DNA of 64,000 bases from Streptomyces sp. MJM8645 (lineage in GTDB: Bacteria; Actinomycetota; Actinomycetes; Streptomycetales; Streptomycetaceae). Positions within the stretch are counted from its first letter, which is position 1. Each line of letters starts with the position of its first letter. Location of the stretch: the NCBI RefSeq assembly GCF_001625365.1, contig NZ_LJJF01000001.1, positions 3,046,501 through 3,110,500 of the forward strand, written 5' to 3'. Under the pieces are notes generated by a model. That model worked only from the letters and a program-made list of their open reading frames with translations. It was not told the origin of the DNA and made no database searches. Positions 35,435-43,732 of the stretch are shown one piece after another. Position numbers and translations under genes: made by a program.

Positions 35435-36484
35435 TCAGCCGTGCAGGGTCTCCCGCCAGAAGTGGCAGGCGCTGCGACGGCCCGGCAGTTCGGCGCCCTC
35501 GGCGTCCACCACCGGTACCAGCGGCGGGAGTTCGCTCAGGCAGCGGTCCTGCACCCGGTTGCAGCGCGGGTTGAACGCGCAGCCCTGCGGGACCTCCAGG
35601 AGGCTGGGCGGCAGGCCCTTGATGGCGTGGAGGTTCTGCCCCTTCTGGTCCAGCCGGGGGATCGAGTCGAGCAGGCCCCGGGTGTACGGGTGGGCGGGGC
35701 GCGCGTACAGGTCGCGCACCGGGGCCGTCTCGACGATCCGGCCCGCGTACATCACCGCGATCGTGTCCGCGACGTCGGCGACCACGCCGAGGTCGTGGGT
35801 GATCAGGATCAGCCCCATGTGGAACTCGTGCTGCAACTCGGCCAGCAGGTCCATCACCTGGGCCTGCACGGTGACGTCCAGCGCGGTGGTCGGCTCGTCC
35901 GCGATGATCAGGTCCGGCTCCATGGAGAGCGCCATGGCGATCATGATGCGCTGGCGCATGCCGCCGGAGAACTGGTGCGGGTAGTCGCCGACGCGCTGCC
36001 TGGCCGCCGGGATCCGCACCCGGTCCATCAGCTCGATGGCCCTCTCCCTGGCCTCCTTGCGGCTGGCGCCGCGGTGCACCTGGAACATCTCGCCGAGCTG
36101 GTAGCCCACGCTGAGCACCGGGTTGAGCGAGGACAGCGCGTCCTGGAAGATCATCGCGATCTTCTGGCCCCGGACGAACCGCCGGGCCTTGGAGCCCATG
36201 GTCAGCAGGTCCTCGCCGCGGTAGAGGATCCGCCCGCCGGTGATCCGCCCGGGCGGCACGTCCAGGATGCCCATGATCGCCTGCGCGGTCACCGACTTGC
36301 CCGAACCGGACTCGCCCAGCACCGCCAGCGTCTCCCCGGCCGACACCGAGTAGCTCACCCCGTTGACGGCCCTGGCCACGCCGTCCCGGGTACGGAACTC
36401 GACGTGCAGGTCGTCGACCTCCAGCAGCGGGGTCCCGGGCACCAGGTCCTCCCGACCGCCGCCGATCACCTCCACCATGTCCAT
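35435..36484 (-). CDS. Solitary dipeptide/oligopeptide ABC ATPase (OppD/DppD type)
   Basis: This 349-aa ATPase has Walker A GESGSGKS at 57-64, the signature FSGGMRQRIMIAMAL, Walker B LIIADEPTTALD, the H-loop ITHDLG and the C-terminal oligo_HPY cysteine cluster (GCAFNPRCNRVQDRC) that can hold an Fe-S centre. It is nearly the same as the OppD proteins at 37817 and 43725. It follows a terminator and has its own spacer, with no OppF or permease of its own downstream. It may be a third copy left from operon duplication or an alternative subunit. Confidence 0.88.
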   Translation of the reverse strand: MDMVEVIGGGREDLVPGTPLLEVDDLHVEFRTRDGVARAVNGVSYSVSAGETLAVLGESGSGKSVTAQAIMGILDVPPGRITGGRILYRGEDLLTMGSKARRFVRGQKIAMIFQDALSSLNPVLSVGYQLGEMFQVHRGASRKEARERAIELMDRVRIPAARQRVGDYPHQFSGGMRQRIMIAMALSMEPDLIIADEPTTALDVTVQAQVMDLLAELQHEFHMGLILITHDLGVVADVADTIAVMYAGRIVETAPVRDLYARPAHPYTRGLLDSIPRLDQKGQNLHAIKGLPPSLLEVPQGCAFNPRCNRVQDRCLSELPPLVPVVDAEGAELPGRRSACHFWRETLHG

Positions 36485-36515
36485 CCGAGCAGCCCTCCCC
36501 CAGCGCGGCAGCGAG

Positions 36516-36542
36516 CACCTATACGCGCAGAGCAACTATCAA
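36516..36542 (-). promoter_or_regulatory. Promoter candidate for the solitary OppD gene
   Basis: On the minus strand TTGATA (36542-36537) is followed, 15 bases later, by TAGGTG (36521-36516). It lies between the OppF terminator and the OppD ribosome site GGGGAGGG. Spacing is short, so confidence is limited. Confidence 0.3.
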
Positions 36543-36596
36543 CGACCCGACCCCACTTGCGGAATTGCGCGGCACGTCTCTTTTCCATCACAAGAA

Positions 36597-36627
36597 AGGG
36601 CGCACCCCCGGTGCGGGGGCGCGCCCT
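36597..36627 (-). terminator. Terminator of peptide-transport operon B
   Basis: On the minus strand AGGGCGC and CCCCCG arms pair with their complements around a GTG loop (36597-36627), with one mismatch. A T-rich run follows (CCCTTTCTTGTG). It closes the OppF gene and isolates the solitary OppD gene. Confidence 0.75.
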
Positions 36628-36642
36628 GGATCCCGCGAGCCG

Positions 36643-37827
36643 CTAACCGGGCCCGGCATCCCCCTGCCCAGCCTCGCGCTCCGCAGCGCCCTGCCCGACC
36701 TCGCGCTCCGCCGCGCCCTGCCCGATCTCGCGCTCCGCCGCACTCTGCCCAATCTCGCGCTCCGCAGCGAAGTGACACGCCGAGTCGTGCCGGGCCGCCC
36801 CGCCCAGCCAGGACGGCGAGGCGAGCAGCGGGATCTCGGCCGCGCAGCGGTCCTGCGCCTTCCAGCAGCGGGTGCGGAAGCGGCAGCCGGACGGCGGGTT
36901 GGCCGGCGAGGGCACGTCCCCGGTGAGCACGATCCGGTCCCGCGACTCCCGGGCCGTCGGGTCCGGCACGGGGACGGCGGAGAGCAGCGCCTGGGTGTAC
37001 GGGTGGGTGGCGTGGTCGTAGATCTCGGCATCGCTGCCGATCTCGACCATCTTGCCGAGGTACATCACGCCTACGCGGTCGGAGATGTGCCGGACGATGG
37101 AGAGGTCGTGCGCGATGAACATGTACGAGAGGTTGAACTCGCCCTGCAGCTTGTCCAGCAGGTTGATCACCTGCGCCTGGACGGACACGTCCAGCGCGGA
37201 GACCGGCTCGTCGCAGATGATGATCTCGGGCTTGAGCGCGAGACCGCGGGCGATGCCGATGCGTTGGCGTTGCCCGCCGGAGAACTGGTGCGGGTAGCGG
37301 TTGATGTACTCCGGGTTGAGCCCGACCACGTCCAGCAGGTCCTGGACGGCCTTGCGGCGGTCGCCCTTGGGCGCCACCTCGGGGTGGATCTCGAACGGCT
37401 CCCCGATGATGTCGCCGACCGTCATGCGCGGGTTCAGCGAGGTGTACGGGTCCTGGAACACCATCTGGATGTTGCGGCGGACGGCCTTCAGCGCCGCCCC
37501 GGACAGCCGGGAGATCTCCTCTCCCTTGTAGCGGACCGATCCCCCGGTGGCCGGCTCCAGGTTCATCAGCACCTTGGCCAGCGTGGACTTGCCGCAGCCG
37601 GACTCGCCGACGACGCCCAGCGTCTCGCCCTGCCTCAGGTCGAAGGAGACCCCGTCGACGGCCTTCACGGCGCCGACCTGCTTCCTGAACAGCACGCCCT
37701 TGGTCAGCGGGAAGTGCTTGACCAGGTCCCGGACTTCGAGGATCGGCTCGCCGCGCGGCACCTCCTGGGCGAAGGCGTCCTTCTCCGGCACCGCGGCGCC
37801 CAGTGCGCTGGACCCGTTAGCGGCCAT
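36643..37827 (-). CDS. Dipeptide/oligopeptide ABC ATPase (OppF/DppF type), operon B
   Basis: This 394-aa ATPase has Walker A GESGCGKS at 74-81, signature FSGGQRQRIGIARGL, Walker B IIICDEPVSALD, and the oligo_HPY C-terminus (GCRFRTRCWKAQDRC). It pairs with OppD to drive peptide uptake. It is longer than its operon A twin (338 aa) because of an N-terminal extension (MAANGSSALGAAVPEKD) and a C-terminal tail of four 9-residue repeats (AAEREIGQS/G). The two oppF genes share 146 identical bases. It overlaps OppD by 11 bases and is the last gene before the operon terminator. Confidence 0.92.
   Translation of the reverse strand: MAANGSSALGAAVPEKDAFAQEVPRGEPILEVRDLVKHFPLTKGVLFRKQVGAVKAVDGVSFDLRQGETLGVVGESGCGKSTLAKVLMNLEPATGGSVRYKGEEISRLSGAALKAVRRNIQMVFQDPYTSLNPRMTVGDIIGEPFEIHPEVAPKGDRRKAVQDLLDVVGLNPEYINRYPHQFSGGQRQRIGIARGLALKPEIIICDEPVSALDVSVQAQVINLLDKLQGEFNLSYMFIAHDLSIVRHISDRVGVMYLGKMVEIGSDAEIYDHATHPYTQALLSAVPVPDPTARESRDRIVLTGDVPSPANPPSGCRFRTRCWKAQDRCAAEIPLLASPSWLGGAARHDSACHFAAEREIGQSAAEREIGQGAAEREVGQGAAEREAGQGDAGPG
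36664..36771 (-). repeat. 4 x 27-bp in-frame minisatellite in oppF (operon B)
   Basis: Units at 36664, 36691, 36718 and 36745 share CTGCCC..CTCGCGCTCCGC.GCG. They encode AAERE(I/V/A)GQ(S/G) at the C-terminus of OppF. The operon A paralogue lacks the repeat and ends soon after its HFAEVRE, so the array expanded from a single native copy. Confidence 0.85.
37328..37473 (-). repeat. 146-bp perfect match to 43305-43450 (inter-operon repeat)
   Basis: Bases 37328-37473 of oppF (operon B) are identical to 43305-43450 of oppF (operon A), including synonymous positions. A comparable 119-bp identity exists between the oppC genes (39021-39139 and 44932-45050). This indicates recent duplication or continuing gene conversion. 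Confidence 0.85.
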
Positions 37828-38869
37828 GGAGGGTCTCCTTCCAGAAGAAGCAGGCGCTGCCCCGCCCGGCCAGCGGGGCGCCGTCGTCCTCGGCGACCGG
37901 GTACAGCTCCGGCACCTCGGCCCGGCAGCGGTCCTGCGCCCGCGGGCAGCGCGGGTTGAAGGCGCAGCCCTGGGGGATCCGCAGCAGGTTGGGCGGCAGG
38001 CCCTTGATGGCGTAGAGCTCCTGGCCCTTCTGGTCCAGCCGCGGGATGGAGTCCAGCAGGCCGCGGGTGTACGGGTGCGCGGGGCGCGCGTACAGGTCGT
38101 GCACCGGGGCGGTCTCGACGATCCGGCCGGCGTACATCACGGCGATCTTGTCGGCGACGTCGGCGACCACGCCGAGGTCGTGGGTGATCAGGATCAGGCC
38201 CATGTGGAACTCCGCCTGGAGCTCCGCGAGCAGGTCCATCACCTGGGCCTGCACGGTGACGTCCAGCGCGGTGGTGGGCTCGTCCGCGATGATCAGGTCC
38301 GGTTCCAGGGCCAGCGCCATGGCGATCATGATGCGCTGGCGCATGCCGCCGGAGAACTGGTGCGGGTAGTCGTTCACCCGCTGCTTGGCCGCCGGGATGC
38401 GCACCCGCTCCATCAGCTCGACGGCCTTCTCCTTGGCCTCCTTGCGGGACGCCCCCCGGTGGGCCCGGAACATCTCGCCGAGCTGGAAGCCCACCGTCAG
38501 CACGGGGTTGAGCGAGGACAGCGCGTCCTGGAAGATCATCGCGATCTTCTGGCCGCGGATCCTGCGCCGCTCCTCGTTGCCCATCTTCAGCATGTCCCGG
38601 CCGCGGAAGCGGATCTCCCCGCGCGGGATCCGGGCCGGCGGCATGTCCAGGATGCCCATGATCGCCTGCGCGGTCACCGACTTGCCCGAACCGGACTCGC
38701 CCAGCACCGCGAGCGTCTCCCCCGCCCGGACGCTGTAGTCGACCCCGTTGACCGCCTTGGCCACGCCGTCCCGGGTGACGAACTCGACGTGCAGGTCGCG
38801 GACGTCGAGCAGCGGCCCCTCGTACGACGCGGCCCGCTCGGACCTGGTGGCGTCCACGGCTGTACTCAC
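37817..38869 (-). CDS. Dipeptide/oligopeptide ABC ATPase (OppD/DppD type), operon B
   Basis: This 350-aa ATPase has Walker A GESGSGKS at 57-64, the signature FSGGMRQRIMIAMALALEP, Walker B LIIADEPTTALD and the H-loop ITHDLGVVADVAD. The oligo_HPY tail contains GCAFNPRCPRAQDRC, which may bind an Fe-S cluster. It forms the heterodimer with OppF, overlapping its start by 11 bases, and begins 16 bases after oppC ends. Its closest relatives are the other two OppD copies in this window. Confidence 0.93.
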   Translation of the reverse strand: MSTAVDATRSERAASYEGPLLDVRDLHVEFVTRDGVAKAVNGVDYSVRAGETLAVLGESGSGKSVTAQAIMGILDMPPARIPRGEIRFRGRDMLKMGNEERRRIRGQKIAMIFQDALSSLNPVLTVGFQLGEMFRAHRGASRKEAKEKAVELMERVRIPAAKQRVNDYPHQFSGGMRQRIMIAMALALEPDLIIADEPTTALDVTVQAQVMDLLAELQAEFHMGLILITHDLGVVADVADKIAVMYAGRIVETAPVHDLYARPAHPYTRGLLDSIPRLDQKGQELYAIKGLPPNLLRIPQGCAFNPRCPRAQDRCRAEVPELYPVAEDDGAPLAGRGSACFFWKETLHGR

Positions 38870-38885
38870 GTTGCGCTCCCCTCGC

Positions 38886-39884
38886 TCAGCGAAGCTTCGG
38901 GTCGAGGGCGTCGCGCACCGCGTCGCCCAGCATGATGAAGGCCAGCACGGTGACGGAGAGCGCCACCGCCGGGAAGAACAGCACGTACGGCGCCGTCCGG
39001 ATCACCTTCTGGGCGGAGGAGATGTCGATGCCCCAGGAGATGGTCGGGTCCTGCAGACCGATGCCGAGGAAGCTCAGCGTCGCCTCGGTGGCGATGTAGC
39101 CGCCGAGCGCGATGGTGGCGACGACGATCACGGGGGCGATGGCGTTCGGCAGGATGTGCCGGAACATCAGCCGCCCCGTCCCGGCGCCGAGCGCCCGGCC
39201 GGCCACCACGTAGTCGGACTGTTTGACGGTCAGCACGGCGCCGCGCATGACGCGGGCGATCTGGGTCCAGCCGAGGAAGGCCAGCGCGATGACCACGCTC
39301 CACACCGTGCGGGTGGTGAAGGCGTTCAGCAGCACCAGGGCGCCGAGCAGCAGCGGGAGGCCGAAGAAGATGTCGGTGATCCGGGAGATCACCGCGTCGA
39401 CGGCGCCGCCAAAATAGCCGGCGACCATGCCGGCCAGTCCGCCGAGCACGGTGACCGCCAGGGTCACGCAGATGCCGACGGTGATCGAGGCCCGGGCGCC
39501 GTACACCACCCGGGCGTAGATCGACCGGCCCTGCCCGTCGTAGCCGAACCAGCCGGCGCCGAAGAAGTCCGTCCAGTCCGGCCGTCTGAGGTAGTCGTGG
39601 ATCAGGTCGGCCTTGCGCGGGTCGGCGTCGGTGAACGCCCAGGGGAAGATCGCCATGACGACCAGCAGCAGGATCAGCACGGCGGAGATCAGGAAGATCG
39701 GCCGCCGGCGCAGGTCCCGCCAGGCGTCGCCCCAGAGGCTGCGGGCCTCCTCCCGCTTGGCCGGGTCGGGCTCGACCAGGGTCTCCTGCTCGACCGCCAT
39801 GCCCTGCTCCCCGGCGTAGTCGAGGTGTGAGACCCCGGGCTTGGGGTGCGGCTCGTAGGAGTTCTCGTCGTGGATGTCAGGCAT
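38886..39884 (-). CDS. Peptide ABC transporter permease (OppC/DppC type), operon B
   Basis: This 332-aa inner-membrane permease has a long cytoplasmic N-terminus (1-60), an OppC_N helix (RRPIFLISAVLILLLVVMAI), then the BPD_transp_1 domain. The EAA loop reads LGAGTGRLMFRHILPNAIAPVIV. The N-terminal 35 residues (PDIHDENSYEPHPKPGVSHL) are not present in the operon A twin. It shares 119 identical bases with that gene. The start overlaps the oppB stop by eight bases (GAGGAT upstream). Confidence 0.93.
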   Translation of the reverse strand: MPDIHDENSYEPHPKPGVSHLDYAGEQGMAVEQETLVEPDPAKREEARSLWGDAWRDLRRRPIFLISAVLILLLVVMAIFPWAFTDADPRKADLIHDYLRRPDWTDFFGAGWFGYDGQGRSIYARVVYGARASITVGICVTLAVTVLGGLAGMVAGYFGGAVDAVISRITDIFFGLPLLLGALVLLNAFTTRTVWSVVIALAFLGWTQIARVMRGAVLTVKQSDYVVAGRALGAGTGRLMFRHILPNAIAPVIVVATIALGGYIATEATLSFLGIGLQDPTISWGIDISSAQKVIRTAPYVLFFPAVALSVTVLAFIMLGDAVRDALDPKLR

Positions 39885-40803
39885 AGCGGATCCTCGGGTC
39901 CAGGACCGCGTAGAGCAGGTCGACGAGCAGGCTGGCGACGAGGTAGACGATCACCAGGACGGTCACGATGCCGACCACGGTGGGGCCTTCCTTCTGGTTG
40001 ATCGCCCGGTACAGGACGTTGCCGACGCCCTGCACGTTGAAGATGCCCTCGGTGACGATCGCCCCGCCCATCAGGGCGCCGAGGTCGGTGCCGAGGAAGG
40101 TGACCACCGGGATCAGCGAGTTGCGCAGCAGGTGGCGGGAGATGACGGTCCGCCGGGGCAGGCCCTTGGCGACCGCCGTGCGGATGTAGTCGGCCCGCAG
40201 GTTCTCGCCGATGGACGTCCGGGTGAGCCGGGCGACGTACGCGAGCGAGAGCGAGCCCAGCACGATCGCGGGCAGGATCAGCTGGGAGAGGTCGGTGGAG
40301 TCCTGCACCGTCGGGGTGACCCAGCCGAGGTTGGTGGCGAAGATCGTCTGCGCGATGTAGGCCAGCACGAAGACCGGGATCGAGATCACCACCAGGGTGA
40401 GGATCAGCACCAGGGTGTCCTGGATGCTGCCGCGCCGGAGGCCGGAGGCCATGCCGAGGGCGAGGCCGAGGACCACTTCGAAGACGAAGGCCATCAGCGC
40501 GAGCCGGATGGTGACCGGGAAGGCGGTCGCCATGATCTCGGAGACGGGACGGCCGGTGAAGCTCGTCCCGAAGTCCCCCTGGAAGAGGTTCCCCATGTAG
40601 TGCAGGTACTGCTTCCAGACCGGCTGGTCCAGGAAGTACTTGTGCTTGATGCTGGCCACGATGGCCGGGTCGGCGGCCTTCTCGCCGAACAGCGCCGACA
40701 CCGGGTCGCCCGGCAGCGTGTAGACCATCAGGAAGATCAGCAGCGTGGTGCCAAAGAACACCGGGATCATCTGCAGCACCCGCCGCAGCACGTAACTGCC
40801 CAT
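39877..40803 (-). CDS. Peptide ABC transporter permease (OppB/DppB type), operon B
   Basis: This 308-aa permease has an N-terminal helix (LRRVLQMIPVFFGTTLLIFLMVYTLPGD pattern) and the BPD_transp_1 domain. The EAA loop is AVAKGLPRRTVISRHLLRNSLIPVVTF, the coupling site for the ATPases. It forms the membrane channel with OppC. It lies 117 bases after the lipoprotein gene, across a GC hairpin that could lower permease expression relative to the binding protein. The twin at 45734 is the same length. Confidence 0.93.
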   Translation of the reverse strand: MGSYVLRRVLQMIPVFFGTTLLIFLMVYTLPGDPVSALFGEKAADPAIVASIKHKYFLDQPVWKQYLHYMGNLFQGDFGTSFTGRPVSEIMATAFPVTIRLALMAFVFEVVLGLALGMASGLRRGSIQDTLVLILTLVVISIPVFVLAYIAQTIFATNLGWVTPTVQDSTDLSQLILPAIVLGSLSLAYVARLTRTSIGENLRADYIRTAVAKGLPRRTVISRHLLRNSLIPVVTFLGTDLGALMGGAIVTEGIFNVQGVGNVLYRAINQKEGPTVVGIVTVLVIVYLVASLLVDLLYAVLDPRIRYA

Positions 40804-40865
40804 CCGAGCCTCCTTCCTAGACGTGCCCTGGGTGCACGGCCGGCCGGGGACGGTCGGCCGGGAGG

Positions 40866-40904
40866 GCCGGGCCCCGTCCTCCGTGCGGGAAGGGCGGGGC
40901 CGGC
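40866..40904 (-). terminator. Intra-operon hairpin between lipoprotein and permease genes, operon B
   Basis: GCCGGGCCCCGTCCT (40866-40880) pairs imperfectly with AGGGCGGGGCCGGC (40891-40904), with one bulge and one mismatch. Hairpins at this place in import operons often stabilise the 5' mRNA or partly stop transcription, raising lipoprotein output. Confidence 0.5.
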
Positions 40905-40920
40905 GCGAGGGGTCGGGGGA

Positions 40921-42543
40921 TCAGCCCTTGACCTCGACCTGGGTCCAGGCCGGGTTGCCGAAGGAGTCGAACTTCACGTTCTGCACCTTGGTCGAGTAAC
41001 CCGAGTTGGTGCGGTAGTACCAGAGCGGGATGGCCGGCATCCCGCTCGGCAGCACCGCCTCGGCCTGCTGGTAGCCGGTCACCGTGTCGGCGACGCTGGC
41101 GGCCTCGTCGGCCTTGGTGGCCGCCTGGTCGAACTGCGGGTTGCTGTAGCCGAAGTCGTTGGACGCGGCGCCGGTGCGGTACACGTCGGACAGGAAGTTG
41201 GCGTTCAGCGGGTAGTCCTGCACCCAGCCGGTGCGGAAGGCGCCGTTGACCTGGTGCCCGGTGATCGCGGCGCGCGCGGTCTTGAAGTCGGGCTTCGGGT
41301 CGCCGAGGCACTCGACGCCGGTGCTCTGCCGGATCGAGTTGCAGACCGCGTCGACCCACTCCTTGTGGCCGCCGTCGGAGTTGTAGGTGATCAGCAGCTT
41401 GTTGCCGGGGACGCCGCCGCCGTCGCTGATCAGCTGCTTGGCCTTCGCCGGATCGAACTTGCAGAAGTCGCCGCAGGCGCCGTCCTTGTAGCCCTCGACG
41501 CCCTCGGCCACCCAGGCGGTGGCCGGCTTGCGGGAGTTCTGCAGCACCGTCTTGGTGATGGTGTCGCGGTCGATCGCCATGGACAGGCCCTGGCGCACCT
41601 TGGCCTTGTCGGGCGCGGCCCAGTCGGCCTGGTAGAGGGTGAAGCCGATGTTCTGGATGGCGCCCTGCGGGGCGTCGATCGCCCGGTCGCCGAGGTCGCT
41701 CTTGTACGTCGCCAGCGCGGACGGCGGCACCTGGTCCATCACGTCCAGGTTGCTGGACTGGAGGTCGGCGTAGGCGGCCTCGGACGTGGTGTACATCTTG
41801 AAGACGATGCCGCCGTTCTTCGGCTTGTCGACGCCCTGGTAGTCCGGGAAGGCCTTGGTGACGACCTCGGAGTTGTGGTTCCAACTGACGAACTGGTAGG
41901 GGCCGTTGCCCACCGGCTTCTGCCCGTACCCGGTCGGGTCGTTGAAGAAGGCGTCCGGCAGCGGGGAGAAGGCGATGTAGCCGAGCTTGTACTCGAAGTA
42001 CGAGACCTTGTTGCTGAGCTTGACGGTGAAGTGCAGGTCGTCGACCACGGTCAGGCCGGACATCTTGGTCGCGGTCGGCTGGCCGCTGACGGGGTGGACG
42101 TTCTGGTAGCCCTCGATGTCGGAGAACCAGGAGCTGTTGATCTGGTTGTTGCTGGTGGTCGCGCTCCAGTTCCAGGAGTCCACGAAGTTCTTGGCGTGCA
42201 CCGGCGTGCCGTCGTGGAACTTCCAGCCGTCCTTCAGCGTGACGTCGAAGGTCTGGGAGTCACTGGTGTCGATCTTGTCGGCGACCTGCATCCGGATCTT
42301 GGCGGTGGCGGGGTCGTAGTCGACCAGCCCCTTGAAGAGGTTCTGGATGATGCGACCACCGCCGACCTCGTTCGCGTTGGCGGGCTGCAGCGGGTTCTGC
42401 GGCTCACTGCTCTGGTAGCTGAAGCTCTTGCTGCTGTCCGGCGAGCTGTTGCTGCTTGCGCCGCCGCCGCTGCACCCGGTGGCCACCAGGGCCACGGATG
42501 TCGCAGCGGCGAGGACCCAGCGAGCACGGGCGGCTACGGGCAT
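40921..42543 (-). CDS. Peptide-binding lipoprotein, SBP_bac_5 (BldKB-like), operon B
   Basis: This 540-aa protein has a lipoprotein signal ending TGC with Cys24, a Ser-rich tether, then the SBP_bac_5 fold (SYQSSEPQNPLQPANANEVG; VTLKDGWKFHDGTPVHAKNF; KVRQGLSMAIDRDTI). It resembles BldKB-type oligopeptide receptors. It is the first gene of operon B. GAGGAGGG eight bases before ATG 42543 fixes the start; the upstream frame extension to 42621 lacks one. It is close to the operon A protein, with divergent sequence around the pocket, so ligand range may differ. Confidence 0.92.
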   Translation of the reverse strand: MPVAARARWVLAAATSVALVATGCSGGGASSNSSPDSSKSFSYQSSEPQNPLQPANANEVGGGRIIQNLFKGLVDYDPATAKIRMQVADKIDTSDSQTFDVTLKDGWKFHDGTPVHAKNFVDSWNWSATTSNNQINSSWFSDIEGYQNVHPVSGQPTATKMSGLTVVDDLHFTVKLSNKVSYFEYKLGYIAFSPLPDAFFNDPTGYGQKPVGNGPYQFVSWNHNSEVVTKAFPDYQGVDKPKNGGIVFKMYTTSEAAYADLQSSNLDVMDQVPPSALATYKSDLGDRAIDAPQGAIQNIGFTLYQADWAAPDKAKVRQGLSMAIDRDTITKTVLQNSRKPATAWVAEGVEGYKDGACGDFCKFDPAKAKQLISDGGGVPGNKLLITYNSDGGHKEWVDAVCNSIRQSTGVECLGDPKPDFKTARAAITGHQVNGAFRTGWVQDYPLNANFLSDVYRTGAASNDFGYSNPQFDQAATKADEAASVADTVTGYQQAEAVLPSGMPAIPLWYYRTNSGYSTKVQNVKFDSFGNPAWTQVEVKG

Positions 42544-42662
42544 GGTGGTCCCTCCTCGTGGTGTGTGTCGCATCACACCCCATGAGAAGCGCGCCCGGTC
42601 GACGGCGCGAGTCGAATGCACCCGGACGGGTGCGTTGAGCGCCCCGTGAGTTGACGGAACGA

Positions 42663-42699
42663 CGGAAGGGCCCGCGGCGCGAAGCCACGGGCCCTTCCG
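42663..42699 (-). terminator. Terminator of peptide-transport operon A
   Basis: Stem of 12 plus 2 base pairs (42663-42677 with 42685-42699), one internal mismatch, seven-base loop, 17 bases past the oppF stop. It separates operon A from the start of operon B at 42543. Confidence 0.7.
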
Positions 42700-42715
42700 G
42701 GGATGCCACGGGGAG

Positions 42716-43732
42716 TCAGGCGGCGGCCGGCTCCCGGACCTCGGCGAAGTGACAGGCCGAGTCGTGCGCGGCCGGGCCCTTCAGCACCGAGGGCACCGCG
42801 AGCAGCGGGATCTCCTCGGCGCAGCGGTCCTCCGCCTTCCAGCAGCGGGTGCGGAAGCGGCAGCCGGACGGCGGGTTGGCCGGCGAGGGGATGTCACCGG
42901 TCAGGATGATCCGATCGCGGTTCTCGCGCGCCGTCGGGTCCGGCACCGGCACCGCGGAGAGCAGCGCCTGGGTGTACGGGTGGGTGGCGTTCTCGTAGAT
43001 CTGCTCGTCGGTGCCGATCTCGACCATCTTGCCGAGGTACATCACGCCGACGCGGTCGGAGATGTGCCGGACGATGGAGAGGTCGTGCGCGATGAACATG
43101 TACGACAGGCCGAAGTCGCCCTGCAGCTTCTCCAGCAGGTTGATCACCTGCGCCTGGACGGACACGTCCAGGGCGGAGACCGGCTCGTCGCAGATGATGA
43201 TCTCGGGCTTGAGCGCGAGACCGCGGGCGATGCCGATGCGCTGGCGCTGGCCGCCGGAGAACTGGTGCGGGTACCGGTTGATGTACTCCGGGTTCAGACC
43301 CACGACGTCCAGCAGGTCCTGGACGGCCTTGCGGCGGTCGCCCTTGGGCGCCACCTCGGGGTGGATCTCGAACGGCTCCCCGATGATGTCGCCGACCGTC
43401 ATGCGCGGGTTCAGCGAGGTGTACGGGTCCTGGAACACCATCTGGATGTTCCGGCGGACGGCCTTGAGGGCCTGGCCGGACAGCTTGGAGATGTCCTCGC
43501 CCTTGAACAGCACCTGGCCGGAGGTGGCCCGCTCCAGGTTCATCAGCACCTTGGCCAGCGTGGACTTGCCACAGCCGGACTCGCCGACGATGCCGAGCGT
43601 CTCGCCCTTCGCCAGCTCGAAGGAGATGCCGTCGACCGCCTTGACCGCGCCGACCTGCTTCTTGAAGAGGATGCCCTGGCTCAGCGGGTAGTGCTTGACC
43701 AGGTCCCTGACCTCCAGGATGGGCTCAGCCAT
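42716..43732 (-). CDS. Dipeptide/oligopeptide ABC ATPase (OppF/DppF type), operon A
   Basis: This 338-aa ATPase has Walker A GESGCGKS at 50-57, signature FSGGQRQRIGIARGL, Walker B IIICDEPVSALD and the oligo_HPY tail with GCRFRTRCWKAEDRC. ATG 43732 (MAEPILEVRD) has AAGGAG nine bases upstream and overlaps the oppD stop by eight bases; the extension to 43852 is read through oppD and is not real. It ends FAEVREPAAA, without the repeats found in the operon B twin. Confidence 0.93.
   Translation of the reverse strand: MAEPILEVRDLVKHYPLSQGILFKKQVGAVKAVDGISFELAKGETLGIVGESGCGKSTLAKVLMNLERATSGQVLFKGEDISKLSGQALKAVRRNIQMVFQDPYTSLNPRMTVGDIIGEPFEIHPEVAPKGDRRKAVQDLLDVVGLNPEYINRYPHQFSGGQRQRIGIARGLALKPEIIICDEPVSALDVSVQAQVINLLEKLQGDFGLSYMFIAHDLSIVRHISDRVGVMYLGKMVEIGTDEQIYENATHPYTQALLSAVPVPDPTARENRDRIILTGDIPSPANPPSGCRFRTRCWKAEDRCAEEIPLLAVPSVLKGPAAHDSACHFAEVREPAAA

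Noticed and set aside
31061..36518. Very long minus-strand frames across the 31235 and 33699 genes
   Set aside because: Both are antisense shadows of proteins with a clear membrane helix, lipobox and SBP fold.
39874..42585. A 903-codon plus-strand frame across operon B
   Set aside because: It is a Val/Gly/Asp-rich shadow of oppB and the lipoprotein gene and has no ribosome site.
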